A DNA stretch of 64,000 nt from GCA-2712985 sp964515905 (GTDB lineage Bacteria; Pseudomonadota; Alphaproteobacteria; UBA7887). This document shows, one piece after another, positions 7,754-16,930 of the stretch. Location: NCBI GenBank assembly GCA_964515905.1, contig CAZEWK010000035.1:1-64000 (forward strand), read 5' to 3'. Positions within the stretch are counted from its first letter, which is position 1, and every line of letters begins with the position of its first letter. A program made the position numbers and the translations under genes. The notes under the pieces were generated by a model, which had not been told where the DNA came from, searched no databases, and saw nothing but the letters and a program-made list of their open reading frames with translations.

Positions 7754-10045
7754 GTGATTATTTACTGGCACAAAATCAAATATCCGCTAGTAACAACGGC
7801 AACGCTCTTCTGTTTCCTAGTTGTAGGATTTTACTCAGCACCGGCAAATTCTCAACAATCGTCTTCAGATAGTATCAGTGCAATACGTATTGTTGGTAAT
7901 CAGCGAATAGAAAATCAAACCATACGATCGTATTTGAAGACCACTATTGGAGATCGTTTCGATAGTGTTCGTATTGATGAGTCATTAAAAACTCTTTTTG
8001 AAACCGGTTTGTTCGCTGATATTAGCATGGAGAAGGAAGGGGAAACCCTTGTTGTTAGAGTTGTTGAAAACCCTATTATCAATCGGTTGGCTTTTGAAGG
8101 TAACAAGTTCATAAAGGACCAAGCATTGTCTGATGAGGTCCAATTGCGGCCGCGGGTGGTTTACACTAGGACCAAAGTTCAGAAGGATCTTGCACGTCTA
8201 TTAGAAGTGTATCGCAGGAGCGGGCGTTTTTCTGCGAATATCGAACCTCGCGTTATACAATTAGAACAGAATAGAGTTGATCTTGTATTCGAGATAAAGG
8301 AGGGTTCAGCTACAGGAATTCGACGAATTTCTTTTGTTGGCAATAAAAGATTTAGTAACCGAAAATTACGTGAAGTAATTTTGACAAAGGAAAGCAGATG
8401 GTGGCGCTTTCTGTCAGATGCCGACTCTTATGATCCTGATAGAGTCAATTACGATCAAGAATTGTTAAGACAATTTTATTATAATTCAGGATTTGCTGAT
8501 TTCCAGGTGAGTAGCGCTGTTGCGGAATTGTCCCCTAACAAAGAAGAATTTTTCTTGACCTATGTAATTGAAGAAGGAAAGAGATATAAATTTGATAATG
8601 TCCAATTAAACACAGATTTGCCCAATCTCCCCATAGACAATTTGAGCAAACTCGTAACTACAAAAAAACAATCTTGGTATGATGCAGAGGAGATTGAAGC
8701 AACCGTCCAAAATTTGACAAATAAGGTAGGACAATTGGGTTTTGCTTTTGTAAATGTGGAACCAAGTATTAAAAGGGATCGCAATAATTCCACTATTTCT
8801 GTGACGTATGATATTGGGGAAGGTAATAGGATCTACGTTGAAGAAGTTGATATAACGGGCAACGTTCGTACGTTGGATAGGGTCATTCGCCGTAATATTC
8901 GACTTGCAGAAGGTGACGCTTTTAACGCGGCCAAAGTTCGTCGTTCTCGGCAGCTAATCGAAAATTTGGGTTTTTTCTCTTCGGTTGATGTCAGTAGTCG
9001 GGCGGGTAGAGGTCCCGATAGAAGAATTTTAAATTTTGATGTGAGTGAAAAATCGACTGGCGAGTTAACGTTCGGCGCTGGTTTTTCTAGTGACGCCGGA
9101 ATCTTGGGGTCAACAGGAATAAGGGAAAAAAACCTGTTAGGTAGGGGACAGAGCCTGAGCCTTAACCTACAGGTTTCTGGACTAGCGCAGTTTGTGGAAG
9201 CTAGTTTTACAGAGCCTTATTTTCTTAATCGTGATGTTTCTGCTGGGTTTGATATATTTAATTCCGTTCGGGAATTTAATGAGAGCTCCTTTGAACGAGA
9301 AGTATTAGGATTTGGTTTTAGATTTGGCTATCCGTTAGCAGAGTATTTGAGCCAGCAAGTCAGATATGGCCTCAAAGACGAACAGATAAATAGATTTGAC
9401 GGATCTTCTGTCACCGATGACGATAAATCTGTCGTATCCAGTGTTGGACAAACAATTTTTTACAACAGACTTGATAATCGTTTGAATCCGTCAGAAGGGT
9501 ATTTTATTCGGCTTGCAAATGATTTGGCAGGACTAGGAGGCGATCGTAAATGGCTTCGATCCCGATTGGAGGCAGGACAATATAAACCTATTGGAAACGA
9601 CTGGGTGGCATCAATCGTTGGTGAACTTGGCTATATTTCAGCGTTTGGCAACCAAACAGTTGTTATATTGGATCGTTTCTTTCTAGGAGGACAAAATTTC
9701 AGAGGATTTGAAAGAGCCGGTATCGGTCCGAGAGACCTGTCAAGTAGTAATGCCCTAGGGGGTAATTTACTCTACAGGAGTACTGTAGAACTCCAATTTC
9801 CGCTGGGTCTACCGACAGAATTGGGAATTAATGGACGCGCCTTTTCAACTGCCGGGTCTTTGTCGGACATTGATGACAGGGTATCTAATCTGGGAGATAC
9901 AGGATCTTTGCGAGTTTCTCTTGGAGTCGGAATATCATGGGATTCGCCGTTTGGTCCTGTCAGAGTAGATTTTGCTCGACCAATAAGGAAGGAAACGTTT
10001 GATGAGGAAGAGTTTATTTCCTTTGGCGTTGGATCCTTTTTTTAA
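7754..10045 (+). CDS. bamA: Outer membrane protein assembly factor BamA
   Basis: BamA is the central subunit of the machine that folds beta-barrel proteins into the outer membrane. The 763-residue product has a signal peptide (hydrophobic to about residue 27, likely cut after ANS). Five POTRA repeats follow to about residue 420, with segments such as IRIVGNQRIENQTIRSYL and VDITGNVRTLDRVIRR. The C-terminal barrel contains LGGQNFRGFE, the conserved loop that contacts the barrel interior, and the chain ends in Phe as outer-membrane proteins do. The start is GTG at 7754 behind GGGTGAG. skp and the lpx genes follow, as is usual. Confidence 0.97.
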   Translation: MIIYWHKIKYPLVTTATLFCFLVVGFYSAPANSQQSSSDSISAIRIVGNQRIENQTIRSYLKTTIGDRFDSVRIDESLKTLFETGLFADISMEKEGETLVVRVVENPIINRLAFEGNKFIKDQALSDEVQLRPRVVYTRTKVQKDLARLLEVYRRSGRFSANIEPRVIQLEQNRVDLVFEIKEGSATGIRRISFVGNKRFSNRKLREVILTKESRWWRFLSDADSYDPDRVNYDQELLRQFYYNSGFADFQVSSAVAELSPNKEEFFLTYVIEEGKRYKFDNVQLNTDLPNLPIDNLSKLVTTKKQSWYDAEEIEATVQNLTNKVGQLGFAFVNVEPSIKRDRNNSTISVTYDIGEGNRIYVEEVDITGNVRTLDRVIRRNIRLAEGDAFNAAKVRRSRQLIENLGFFSSVDVSSRAGRGPDRRILNFDVSEKSTGELTFGAGFSSDAGILGSTGIREKNLLGRGQSLSLNLQVSGLAQFVEASFTEPYFLNRDVSAGFDIFNSVREFNESSFEREVLGFGFRFGYPLAEYLSQQVRYGLKDEQINRFDGSSVTDDDKSVVSSVGQTIFYNRLDNRLNPSEGYFIRLANDLAGLGGDRKWLRSRLEAGQYKPIGNDWVASIVGELGYISAFGNQTVVILDRFFLGGQNFRGFERAGIGPRDLSSSNALGGNLLYRSTVELQFPLGLPTELGINGRAFSTAGSLSDIDDRVSNLGDTGSLRVSLGVGISWDSPFGPVRVDFARPIRKETFDEEEFISFGVGSFF

Positions 10046-10079
10046 TATAGAAAAAATTGAAGCTAAGGTTTGAAACACT

Positions 10080-10682
10080 ATGATTAAGATTATTTTTCCG
10101 ACTGTTCATAAGTTTGTATCTCTTTTGGTGTTCTTATCCACGTTCATCTTCGGAGTTATCAGTCCTGCGACTGCACAGAATCAAGAAGGGTCCATAGAAC
10201 CCGTTAGTATTGGAGTCGTAGATAGACAAGAAATTATTCAGAAATCGCTTGCTGGTACGAGTGTTCGAGAGGAATTTGAAGCTAAAGAGATGGCGTATAG
10301 GGAAGAAATAGGAGCTAGAGAAAATATTTTAAGAGATCAGCAGGAAGAGCTTTCGCGCCAACGAGCAATACTAACCCCAGAAGCTTTTAACGCAAGAGAG
10401 TCTGAATTTGCAGCTAAGGTGGAACAACTTCAAAGAGATGTAAATGAAAGAAATAAGAAGCTTGAGAATATGTTGGCTTATGGGATGCAACAGATAGACA
10501 TGGCAGCCATACAAATCATTGCGGAAATTGCTGAGGAGAGAAAATACACTCTTGTATTAGACAAAACCCAGCTTTTAATGGTAGCCAAAACTTATGAATT
10601 CTCAAATGATGTGGTTGCTATCTTAGATGAAAGGTTACCGACTGTTTCGATTGATCTGCCTGTAGAAAATCCTCAAGATTAA
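10080..10682 (+). CDS. skp: Periplasmic chaperone Skp/OmpH family
   Basis: Skp holds unfolded outer-membrane proteins in the periplasm and passes them to BamA, which is encoded just upstream. The 200-residue product has a signal peptide of about 32 residues ending near TAQ. A beta segment (SIGVVDRQEIIQKS) is followed by a long, charged, helical coiled-coil arm from about residue 55 to 140, and then a C-terminal segment (YTLVLDKTQLLMV) that closes the core. This is the OmpH fold order. Sequence identity in this family is low, so the call relies on fold pattern and on the bamA-skp-lpxD context. Confidence 0.88.
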   Translation: MIKIIFPTVHKFVSLLVFLSTFIFGVISPATAQNQEGSIEPVSIGVVDRQEIIQKSLAGTSVREEFEAKEMAYREEIGARENILRDQQEELSRQRAILTPEAFNARESEFAAKVEQLQRDVNERNKKLENMLAYGMQQIDMAAIQIIAEIAEERKYTLVLDKTQLLMVAKTYEFSNDVVAILDERLPTVSIDLPVENPQD

Positions 10683-10683
10683 T

Positions 10684-11724
10684 ATGGCGGACCCTCGATT
10701 TTTTAGTGCTCAAGGACCGTTTACGTTGGATGAAATTTCTGCTTCAACTCGCTCCGATCTAAAAAATCCAGCGGATGGGAAAGTAAGAATTTCTGACGTA
10801 TTACCGTTAAGTGAAGCCGGAGAACAACACCTAAGTTTTCTGGATAATCGAAAATTCATAAGACAATTTAAAAACACCAAAGCTACAGCTGCAATAGTAC
10901 ATAAAAAATTTATTGATCAAGCACCATTGGGTCTCGCCCTCTTGATTTCGTCAAATCCGTATAATTCATATGCTTTGGCAATGCAGATGTTTTATCCCGT
11001 TGAGCGCAGAAGGGATTCAGAGGTTAGCAAATGGGCCTTTGTTGATAAAACTGCTATTCTCGGTGAAAACTGTCACATTGGATCTAATACGGTAATCCAA
11101 CCTAGAGCCAGAATTGGTCCAAATTGTTTCATAGGAGCAAACGCCGTAATAGGAGAGGGAAGTGTCATAGGTGCTGAATCTTGGATCGGCTCAAACGTCA
11201 GTATTTCTTATAGCTGCATTGGTGACAATGCGACGATTCATGATGGCGTTACTATAGGTCAAGCGGGTTTTGGGTTTGCCATGGGAGAGGCTGGGCATAC
11301 TTATGTGCCGCAGGTTGGTTTGGTAATAATTGGTGAAAACGTGCGGATAGGTGCTAATACTACCATTGATCGAGGTGCTAATACGAATACGATCATTGGG
11401 ACAGGCTGCAAAATTGATAATTTGGTGCAGATAGCTCATAACGTTCGATTGGGGGAAAATTGTATAATTGCGGGTCAGGCTGGAATTGCCGGTAGTACAC
11501 AGTTAGGAAATTTTGTAGTAGTAGGCGGGCAAGTCGGAATTGCCGGGCACTTAAAGATTGGGGACCACGCGGTGATTGCTGGTAAGAGTGGAATAACACA
11601 GGATATACCGCCAGGCGAAACGTATGGGGGGATCCCGGGTGTGCCCATAATGCAATGGAGAAGACAAGTAGGAGAGATTAAGAATTTAGTTCATAAAAAT
11701 AGAAAAAATGATCGATATGAATGA
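10684..11724 (+). CDS. lpxD: UDP-3-O-acylglucosamine N-acyltransferase
   Basis: LpxD adds the second hydroxyacyl chain, from acyl-ACP, to UDP-3-O-acylglucosamine in lipid A synthesis. The 346-residue protein has an N-terminal uridine-binding domain (residues 1-110). After it comes a long run of hexapeptide repeats that forms a left-handed beta helix, for example IGSNTVIQPRARIGPN, and VQIAHNVRLGENC, whose His near residue 250 corresponds to the catalytic base. A short helical tail ends the chain. ATG is one base past the skp stop, and the end overlaps fabZ by 17 bases. Confidence 0.96.
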   Translation: MADPRFFSAQGPFTLDEISASTRSDLKNPADGKVRISDVLPLSEAGEQHLSFLDNRKFIRQFKNTKATAAIVHKKFIDQAPLGLALLISSNPYNSYALAMQMFYPVERRRDSEVSKWAFVDKTAILGENCHIGSNTVIQPRARIGPNCFIGANAVIGEGSVIGAESWIGSNVSISYSCIGDNATIHDGVTIGQAGFGFAMGEAGHTYVPQVGLVIIGENVRIGANTTIDRGANTNTIIGTGCKIDNLVQIAHNVRLGENCIIAGQAGIAGSTQLGNFVVVGGQVGIAGHLKIGDHAVIAGKSGITQDIPPGETYGGIPGVPIMQWRRQVGEIKNLVHKNRKNDRYE

Positions 11725-12187
11725 TAACTTAACTTCTGATATTTCTTCTCCAATAAGTATCGAACGCATTATGGATATGATACCACACAGGTATCCACTG
11801 CTACTCATTGATAAGATCACATCTTTGGTATCGCATAAAAGTGCGACCGGCATAAAAAACGTGACTTATAATGAAAATTATTTTCAAGGCCATTTCCCAG
11901 TTAGACCTGTCATGCCTGGGGTTTTAATCATTGAATCTATGGCACAGACTGCTGCACTACTTGTCGTGCATTCATTAGGAGAGGAAGCGGAAGGTAAACT
12001 TGTTTACTTTATGAGTATTGACGGTGCTAGGTTTCGGAAGCCGGTAATACCGGGAGATCAAATGACGATTCATGTAACCAAACAACATAAGCATGGAAAA
12101 GTGTGGAAATTTCTTTGTGAAGCAACTGTGGACGGGACCCTTGTTGCTGAGGCAAAAATTGCTGCAATGATCATGGATCGCGAATGA
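11708..12187 (+). CDS. fabZ: 3-hydroxyacyl-ACP dehydratase FabZ
   Basis: FabZ removes water from 3-hydroxyacyl-ACP during fatty-acid elongation, and so competes with LpxA and LpxD for the same pool. The 159-residue hot-dog-fold protein has IPHRYPLLLID and then QGHFPVRPVMPGVLIIESMAQ (in two blocks) with the catalytic His near residue 62 and the acidic residue in IESMAQ. It starts at ATG 11708, overlapping the end of lpxD by 17 bases; a second in-frame ATG at 11717 is also possible. The lpxD-fabZ-lpxA order is the classical one. Confidence 0.96.
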   Translation: MIDMNDNLTSDISSPISIERIMDMIPHRYPLLLIDKITSLVSHKSATGIKNVTYNENYFQGHFPVRPVMPGVLIIESMAQTAALLVVHSLGEEAEGKLVYFMSIDGARFRKPVIPGDQMTIHVTKQHKHGKVWKFLCEATVDGTLVAEAKIAAMIMDRE

Positions 12188-12206
12188 AATCAAGGACAGG
12201 TCACGT

Positions 12207-13046
12207 ATGACAAATTTTAAACGAGATAAAACTCATACTGGATCAGAAGTACACGATACTTCCATTGTGTCACAGGGGGCGCAGATAGGTATTGGAGTTA
12301 GTATTGGTCCTTATTGCTCCATTGGTGACGAAGTAGTTTTAGGAGACAACACAACACTGAAATCTCACGTCGTTATTGCTGGGAATACGCAAATAGGACC
12401 CAATAATACAATATTCCCTTTTGCGTCTATTGGTCATGCACCGCAGGATTTGAAGTACAAGGGGGAAAATTCACAATTGTTGGTTGGTGCAAACAATGTA
12501 ATTCGCGAACATGTAACGATGAATCCTGGCACGGAGGGTGGAGGCCTTCTAACTCAAATTGGGGACAACTGTTTGTTTATGGTTGGATCTCATGTAGCAC
12601 ATGACTGTCAATTAGGTAATAATGTTATTCTGGCGAATAATGCCACCTTAGCGGGACATGTTGAGGTGGGTGACTTTGCTATTTTAGGTGGATTAAGTGC
12701 AATTCACCAGTTTGCGCGGATTGGGAAACACGCAATGATTGGTGGTATGTCCGGTATTGAAAATGATGTCATCCCTTATGGATCGGCAACAGGAAACCGC
12801 GCCCACTTATCTGGATTAAATATAATCGGTTTGAAACGGCGTGGTTTTTCCCGGCCAATAATTCACAATTTACGAAAAGCATACCGCTTGTTATTCGCTG
12901 AAGAAGGTACGATGACAGAGCGTATAGATGATGTTGTTGAAAGCTTTGGGGACGTTGAACCGGTCATGGATATTGTTAATTTTATTCGTTCTGGGGCCGA
13001 TACGTCGCGGGCGATTTGTCGTCCAAAGTTAGATCGTGCTGCCTAA
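12207..13046 (+). CDS. lpxA: UDP-N-acetylglucosamine O-acyltransferase
   Basis: LpxA carries out the first step of lipid A synthesis, moving a hydroxyacyl chain from ACP to the 3-OH of UDP-GlcNAc. The 279-residue protein is built of hexapeptide repeats (IGIGVSIGPYCSIGDEV and onward). It has the family marker GHAPQDLKYKGE, VIREHVTMNPGT, and GSHVAHDCQLG, whose last His, near residue 131, is in the place of the catalytic base. The C-terminal helical domain binds ACP. ATG follows an AGGACAG site 20 bases after fabZ. The end overlaps lpxI by 11 bases. Confidence 0.97.
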   Translation: MTNFKRDKTHTGSEVHDTSIVSQGAQIGIGVSIGPYCSIGDEVVLGDNTTLKSHVVIAGNTQIGPNNTIFPFASIGHAPQDLKYKGENSQLLVGANNVIREHVTMNPGTEGGGLLTQIGDNCLFMVGSHVAHDCQLGNNVILANNATLAGHVEVGDFAILGGLSAIHQFARIGKHAMIGGMSGIENDVIPYGSATGNRAHLSGLNIIGLKRRGFSRPIIHNLRKAYRLLFAEEGTMTERIDDVVESFGDVEPVMDIVNFIRSGADTSRAICRPKLDRAA

Positions 13047-13860
13047 GCTTGGCATTATAGCAGGTAGTGGGAAACTACCATCTGAACTCATCAATATATG
13101 TAAGAGTATACAGCGACCTTATTTTGTGATTGCCATTGAGCACAATACAAATAAGGACATCCTTCTTGATGTACCTCATTGTTGGGTCAGCCTTGGTGCG
13201 GCAGGAAAAATAGTTGAGCAACTTAAAAAAGAAGAAGTAAAACAGATAGTAATGGCTGGAGGGGTGCGCCGCCCATCCTGGACAGAAATTAATCCAGATT
13301 GGAAGGGGGTTAAGATTCTCCCTAAACTGCTTGCCAGTAGTCAAGGGGATGGTGCGATCCTTGCATTGATCATAAAAGAGCTTGAGAAAGAAGGTTTTAC
13401 GGTAGTGGGCGTGGACGATGTTCTAATGGACATTCTAACTCGTGAGGGTCCCTTAGGAGAGTTTTTGCCTGATAAGAGTGCCAAGCTTGATATTACCCGT
13501 GCCATAGAGGTTGGTTTGGCCATGACAGATTTGGATGTCGGACAGGCCATAGTGGTTCAACAAGGTATTGTTCTAGGCGTTGAAGCGATAGAAGGGACTG
13601 ATGCATTAATTGATCGTTGTTCTGACCTTAAGAGAGACGGTCCGGGAGGCATACTTTTAAAATTGAAATCTAAACAGCAAGATAGCAGAGTTGATTTACC
13701 TACTATAGGGCCTGACACAATAAAGCGAGCCGGGCGCGCTGGTATACGAGGTGTAGCACTTGAAGCTGAGAGCTCTCTTACAGTGGATACACCTGAAACT
13801 ATTAGAACAGCTAATCAAGAGAAACTGTTTTTAATCGGTATCAGAATTCAGAGGGATTAA
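13036..13860 (+). CDS. lpxI: UDP-2,3-diacylglucosamine diphosphatase LpxI
   Basis: LpxI splits UDP-diacylglucosamine to lipid X and UMP by attack on the alpha phosphate. It replaces LpxH in alphaproteobacteria. The 274-residue product begins LPKLGIIAGSGKLPSELI, a Rossmann-like N-terminal domain, and its C-terminal half contains QGDGAILALIIKELEKEGF, DVLMDILTREGPLG, and LPTIGPDTIKRAGRAGI, all typical of the family once called DUF1009. The start is GTG at 13036 inside the end of lpxA, pointing to coupled translation. lpxB follows 2 bases later. Confidence 0.95.
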   Translation: MLPKLGIIAGSGKLPSELINICKSIQRPYFVIAIEHNTNKDILLDVPHCWVSLGAAGKIVEQLKKEEVKQIVMAGGVRRPSWTEINPDWKGVKILPKLLASSQGDGAILALIIKELEKEGFTVVGVDDVLMDILTREGPLGEFLPDKSAKLDITRAIEVGLAMTDLDVGQAIVVQQGIVLGVEAIEGTDALIDRCSDLKRDGPGGILLKLKSKQQDSRVDLPTIGPDTIKRAGRAGIRGVALEAESSLTVDTPETIRTANQEKLFLIGIRIQRD

Positions 13861-13862
13861 TT

Positions 13863-15050
13863 GTGATACGTGAGACTCCATTATTATTTCTAGTAGCCGG
13901 AGAAGCATCAGGGGATCAACTGGGGGCGGGTTTGATGGCCGCATTACTTGCTAATGGACCCAAAAAAATCAAGTTTGCTGGTATTGGCGGGGAAAAAATG
14001 GCTGTGTTTGGGTTAAAAAGTTTCTTTCCGATGTCAGAGTTATCGGTAATGGGGTTGGTAGAGGTACTTCCACGTATACCTAGATTATTGGTGAGGATTC
14101 AACAAACGGTAAACCTAATAAAACGTTTAAAACCCACAGTGATTGTGACCATAGATTCCCCTGGGTTTACGTTTCGTCTTGCGAGTCGACTAAAAGATGA
14201 TCCAACTCCTATCATTCATTATGTTGCGCCGACAGTTTGGGCTTGGAAGCCCCACAGAGCTGAGGAAATGGCGAGTCTTTTTGATCATGTGATGGTTTTA
14301 CTTCCTTTTGAGCCAAAGTATTTTAGTAAAGTAGGCTTGGAATGCACTTTTGTAGGCCATCCGGCAGCCCTACCTAAATCAGGAATGGAATCACCTGATT
14401 TCCGTAAAAAATATGAATTTGGAAATGAAATTATTATAGGTGTATTCCCGGGCAGTCGAGAAACAGAAGTTAGGCGACTGCTGCCGGTATATGGAGAAAC
14501 TATTCGCCGATTAAAATCATCATACAAGCATTTGCGTATTATCATTGTTACTGTTCCAAACCTAAAAGGGTTAATTGAGACGCTTGTGCTAGATTGGGAG
14601 ACACCGATTACTTTATTTTCGGGGAACGAAGATCGATGGAGTGCCTACCGTGCTTGTGACGTTGCACTAGCTACGTCTGGCACTATAACTACTGAGCTGG
14701 CGGCAGTTGGGACTCCTATGGTAGTAGGATATAAAATGGCCAGTTTGACTATGGCTCTTGCTAAAAAATTAGTAAACACTTCCCATATTACCTTGATTAA
14801 TCTAGTGCTGGGTAAAACGGTCATTCCTGAATTTATTCAGTCCAACTGTAATCCTAAGTCTTTATCTACAGCAATATCTACAATATTGGAGAATGATAAG
14901 ATTCGTAGCTCTCAGTTAAATGCCTTAAAATTGGGTATTGAATTATTAAGTGGTGGGGAATTAAGTCCTTCAGATCGTGCAGCGGAAGTCGTTCGGAGGA
15001 AGATTTTAACGGAAATGGATGAAATTAAATTTCAGGAAAGCGCTAAATAA
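13863..15050 (+). CDS. lpxB: Lipid-A-disaccharide synthase
   Basis: LpxB joins lipid X to UDP-diacylglucosamine to make the lipid A disaccharide at the inner membrane. The 395-residue glycosyltransferase begins with LLFLVAGEASGDQLGAGLM, the family N-terminal block. It continues with FAGIGGEKM, SVMGLVEVLPRIP, YVAPTVWAWKPHRA, FPGSRETEVRRLLPV and ATSGTITTELAAVGTPMVVGYK, which lines the nucleotide-sugar site. The start is GTG at 13863, 2 bases after the lpxI stop. It ends the lipid A block; gloA follows at once. Confidence 0.97.
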   Translation: MIRETPLLFLVAGEASGDQLGAGLMAALLANGPKKIKFAGIGGEKMAVFGLKSFFPMSELSVMGLVEVLPRIPRLLVRIQQTVNLIKRLKPTVIVTIDSPGFTFRLASRLKDDPTPIIHYVAPTVWAWKPHRAEEMASLFDHVMVLLPFEPKYFSKVGLECTFVGHPAALPKSGMESPDFRKKYEFGNEIIIGVFPGSRETEVRRLLPVYGETIRRLKSSYKHLRIIIVTVPNLKGLIETLVLDWETPITLFSGNEDRWSAYRACDVALATSGTITTELAAVGTPMVVGYKMASLTMALAKKLVNTSHITLINLVLGKTVIPEFIQSNCNPKSLSTAISTILENDKIRSSQLNALKLGIELLSGGELSPSDRAAEVVRRKILTEMDEIKFQESAK

Positions 15051-15051
15051 T

Positions 15052-15459
15052 ATGATTAAAGCCAAACAGAGCTATAGAATGCTGCATACCATGCTTAGGG
15101 TCCGAGATTTAGAGAAGTCACTAACGTTTTATACAGAAGTCCTTGATATGAAACTATTGAGAAGGCAGGACTTTCCTGATGGAAAATTTACATTAGCGTT
15201 TGTTGGTTACGGTTCGGAAAACTCTAGTACCGTACTGGAGTTAACATACAATTGGGAACAAAAAGATGCCTATGAATTGGGAGAAGGATACGGTCACATT
15301 GCTGTGGGCGTCCCTGATATCGTAGAAACTTGTAGTAAATTAGCTCGCGCCGGGGCAAATATAATACGAGAACCTGGTCCGATGAAACATGGGACTACTG
15401 TTATCGCTTTTGTAGAGGACCCGGACGGGTATAAAGTTGAGTTGATTGAACGCAATTAA
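15052..15459 (+). CDS. gloA: Lactoylglutathione lyase (glyoxalase I)
   Basis: Glyoxalase I turns the hemithioacetal of methylglyoxal and glutathione into lactoylglutathione, a detoxifying step. The product is 135 residues from ATG 15052, one base after the lpxB stop. An in-frame ATG farther upstream would overlap lpxB by over 30 bases and adds residues the family lacks. The metal ligands of the family can be placed: His in MLHTMLRVRDLEKS, Glu in LELTYNW, His in GYGHIAVGVPD and Glu in GYKVELIE. EDPDGYKVELI is the classical C-terminal signature. It is probably a fellow traveller of the lpx operon rather than a lipid A gene. Confidence 0.95.
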   Translation: MIKAKQSYRMLHTMLRVRDLEKSLTFYTEVLDMKLLRRQDFPDGKFTLAFVGYGSENSSTVLELTYNWEQKDAYELGEGYGHIAVGVPDIVETCSKLARAGANIIREPGPMKHGTTVIAFVEDPDGYKVELIERN

Positions 15460-15473
15460 ATAGGATCCGCTTA

Positions 15474-15496
15474 TTTGTTCTCAAACAAACTTTTTT
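15474..15496 (+). terminator. Probable rho-independent terminator after gloA
   Basis: TTTGTT at 15474-15479 pairs with AACAAA at 15484-15489 around a CTCA loop, followed by C and six T residues. The stem is short and AT-rich, so it may be weak. It sits between the convergent gloA and gltA, and the T run overlaps the gltA stop codon. On the opposite strand no T run follows, so it would serve the forward operon only. Confidence 0.45.
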
Positions 15497-16808
15497 AGCG
15501 GTCGTTAATTGGAACAAAACTTCTTTCTGCTGGGCCAGTGTATAATTGCCTAGGTCTTCCGATCTTTTGACTTGGATCAGCTATCATTTCATCCCATTGT
15601 GCTAGCCAACCGACTGTTCTTGCTACAGCAAAAAGTACGGTGAATAAGTCTGTGGGGATCCCCATGGCTCTTAGAATTATTCCAGAATAAAAGTCAACAT
15701 TTGGGAACAGTTTCCGATCTATGAAGTACTTGTCCTCCAAGGCTATTTTTTCTAGTTCTATAGCGAGTTTAAGTAACGGTTCGTCTGCGGACCCTAATTC
15801 TTTCAGTACTTCGTGAGCACTTTCCCGCATAACCGTCGCTCTTGGGTCATAATTTTTGTATACGCGGTGGCCAAAACCCATTAAACGAAAGGAGTCTTCT
15901 TTATTTTTTGCGCGAGCAATGAACTCGGGAATTTTTTCAACATTACCTATTTCTTGAAGCATTCTAACAACAGCCTCATTTGCGCCACCATGGGCAGGCC
16001 CCCAGAGAGAAGCTATACCGGCAGCGATGCACGCAAATGGGTTGGCACCAGAGGAGCCAGCGAGTCTTACAGTTGATGTAGATGCGTTTTGTTCATGATC
16101 TGCGTGTAATATAAACAAACGGTCGATAGCCCTTACCAGGACAGGGCTGATTGCATATTCCTCAGCCGGAACTGCAAACATCATATGTAAAAAGTTTTCC
16201 GCATAGCCTAAATCATTCCTAGGGTAGATGAAGGGTTGACCAATTGAGTATTTGTATGCCATCGCAGCAATGGTTGGCATCTTTGCAAGCAACCTGTGTT
16301 CAGTAGCCATCCTTTGTTTTGGATCATTTATATCGATATTATCATGGTAGAAAGCCGAAAGTGCGCCGACAACGGCAATCATAATTGCCATGGGATGGGC
16401 ATCTCTTCGAAACCCCCTAAAGAAATAAGTTAGCTGTTCATTTAGCATCGAATGATAGGTTACATCATGAGTAAACTTTTCATTCTGACTACGAGTTGGT
16501 AACTCACCATTAAGTAGTAAGTAGCATACTTCTAGAAAGTTGCTATGTTGTGCTAGTTCTTCAATGGAGTAACCCCTGTGTAGAAGAATTCCTTTTTCAC
16601 CATCTATATATGTAATCGCAGATTCAGCACTTCCTGTGGAAGTAAAACCTGGGTCGTAAGTAAACATCCCTGTTTCAGCATACAGGCGTCGTACATCTAT
16701 TACGCTTGGCCCTAAAGTGCCGTCGATTATCGGAAGTTCGAAGGTTTTACCATTGCGGTTATCGGATAGTGTGTAGCCAGTCTCTATCTTTTTTGATTGC
16801 TGTCCCAT
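15495..16808 (-). CDS. gltA: Citrate synthase, type II
   Basis: Citrate synthase condenses acetyl-CoA with oxaloacetate at the entry of the TCA cycle, downstream of the pyruvate dehydrogenase encoded at 33.6-38.4 kb. The 437-residue protein is of the long, hexameric type. Catalytic residues fall in FILHADHEQNAS (first His), GFGHRVYKNYDPRA (second His and Arg) and the region before MGIPTDLFTVLFAVAR (Asp). The N-terminal beta domain starts near TFELPIIDGTLGPSVIDVR. ATG at 16808 is preceded by a GAGGAG site. It is convergent with gloA and downstream of gltX on the same strand. Confidence 0.97.
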   Translation of the reverse strand: MGQQSKKIETGYTLSDNRNGKTFELPIIDGTLGPSVIDVRRLYAETGMFTYDPGFTSTGSAESAITYIDGEKGILLHRGYSIEELAQHSNFLEVCYLLLNGELPTRSQNEKFTHDVTYHSMLNEQLTYFFRGFRRDAHPMAIMIAVVGALSAFYHDNIDINDPKQRMATEHRLLAKMPTIAAMAYKYSIGQPFIYPRNDLGYAENFLHMMFAVPAEEYAISPVLVRAIDRLFILHADHEQNASTSTVRLAGSSGANPFACIAAGIASLWGPAHGGANEAVVRMLQEIGNVEKIPEFIARAKNKEDSFRLMGFGHRVYKNYDPRATVMRESAHEVLKELGSADEPLLKLAIELEKIALEDKYFIDRKLFPNVDFYSGIILRAMGIPTDLFTVLFAVARTVGWLAQWDEMIADPSQKIGRPRQLYTGPAERSFVPINDR

Positions 16809-16852
16809 TCACATTTCTCCTCACACAAAACTAGAAACATAAGATATCACTA

Positions 16853-16858
16853 ATTATA
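16853..16858 (-). promoter_or_regulatory. Candidate -10 element for gltA
   Basis: On the reverse strand a perfect TATAAT lies at 16858-16853, about 45 bases upstream of the gltA ATG. No good -35 element is seen at 16-18 bases from it. The position, in the 122-base gap between gltX and gltA, suits a gltA promoter, so the call rests on the -10 match and place only. Confidence 0.3.
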
Positions 16859-16930
16859 CCCAAAGCGTAGCGGAGATTAGGTATATGTATGTTATTAATC
16901 AATTTAGTTAGGTCCCCGAGTTCTAACAAT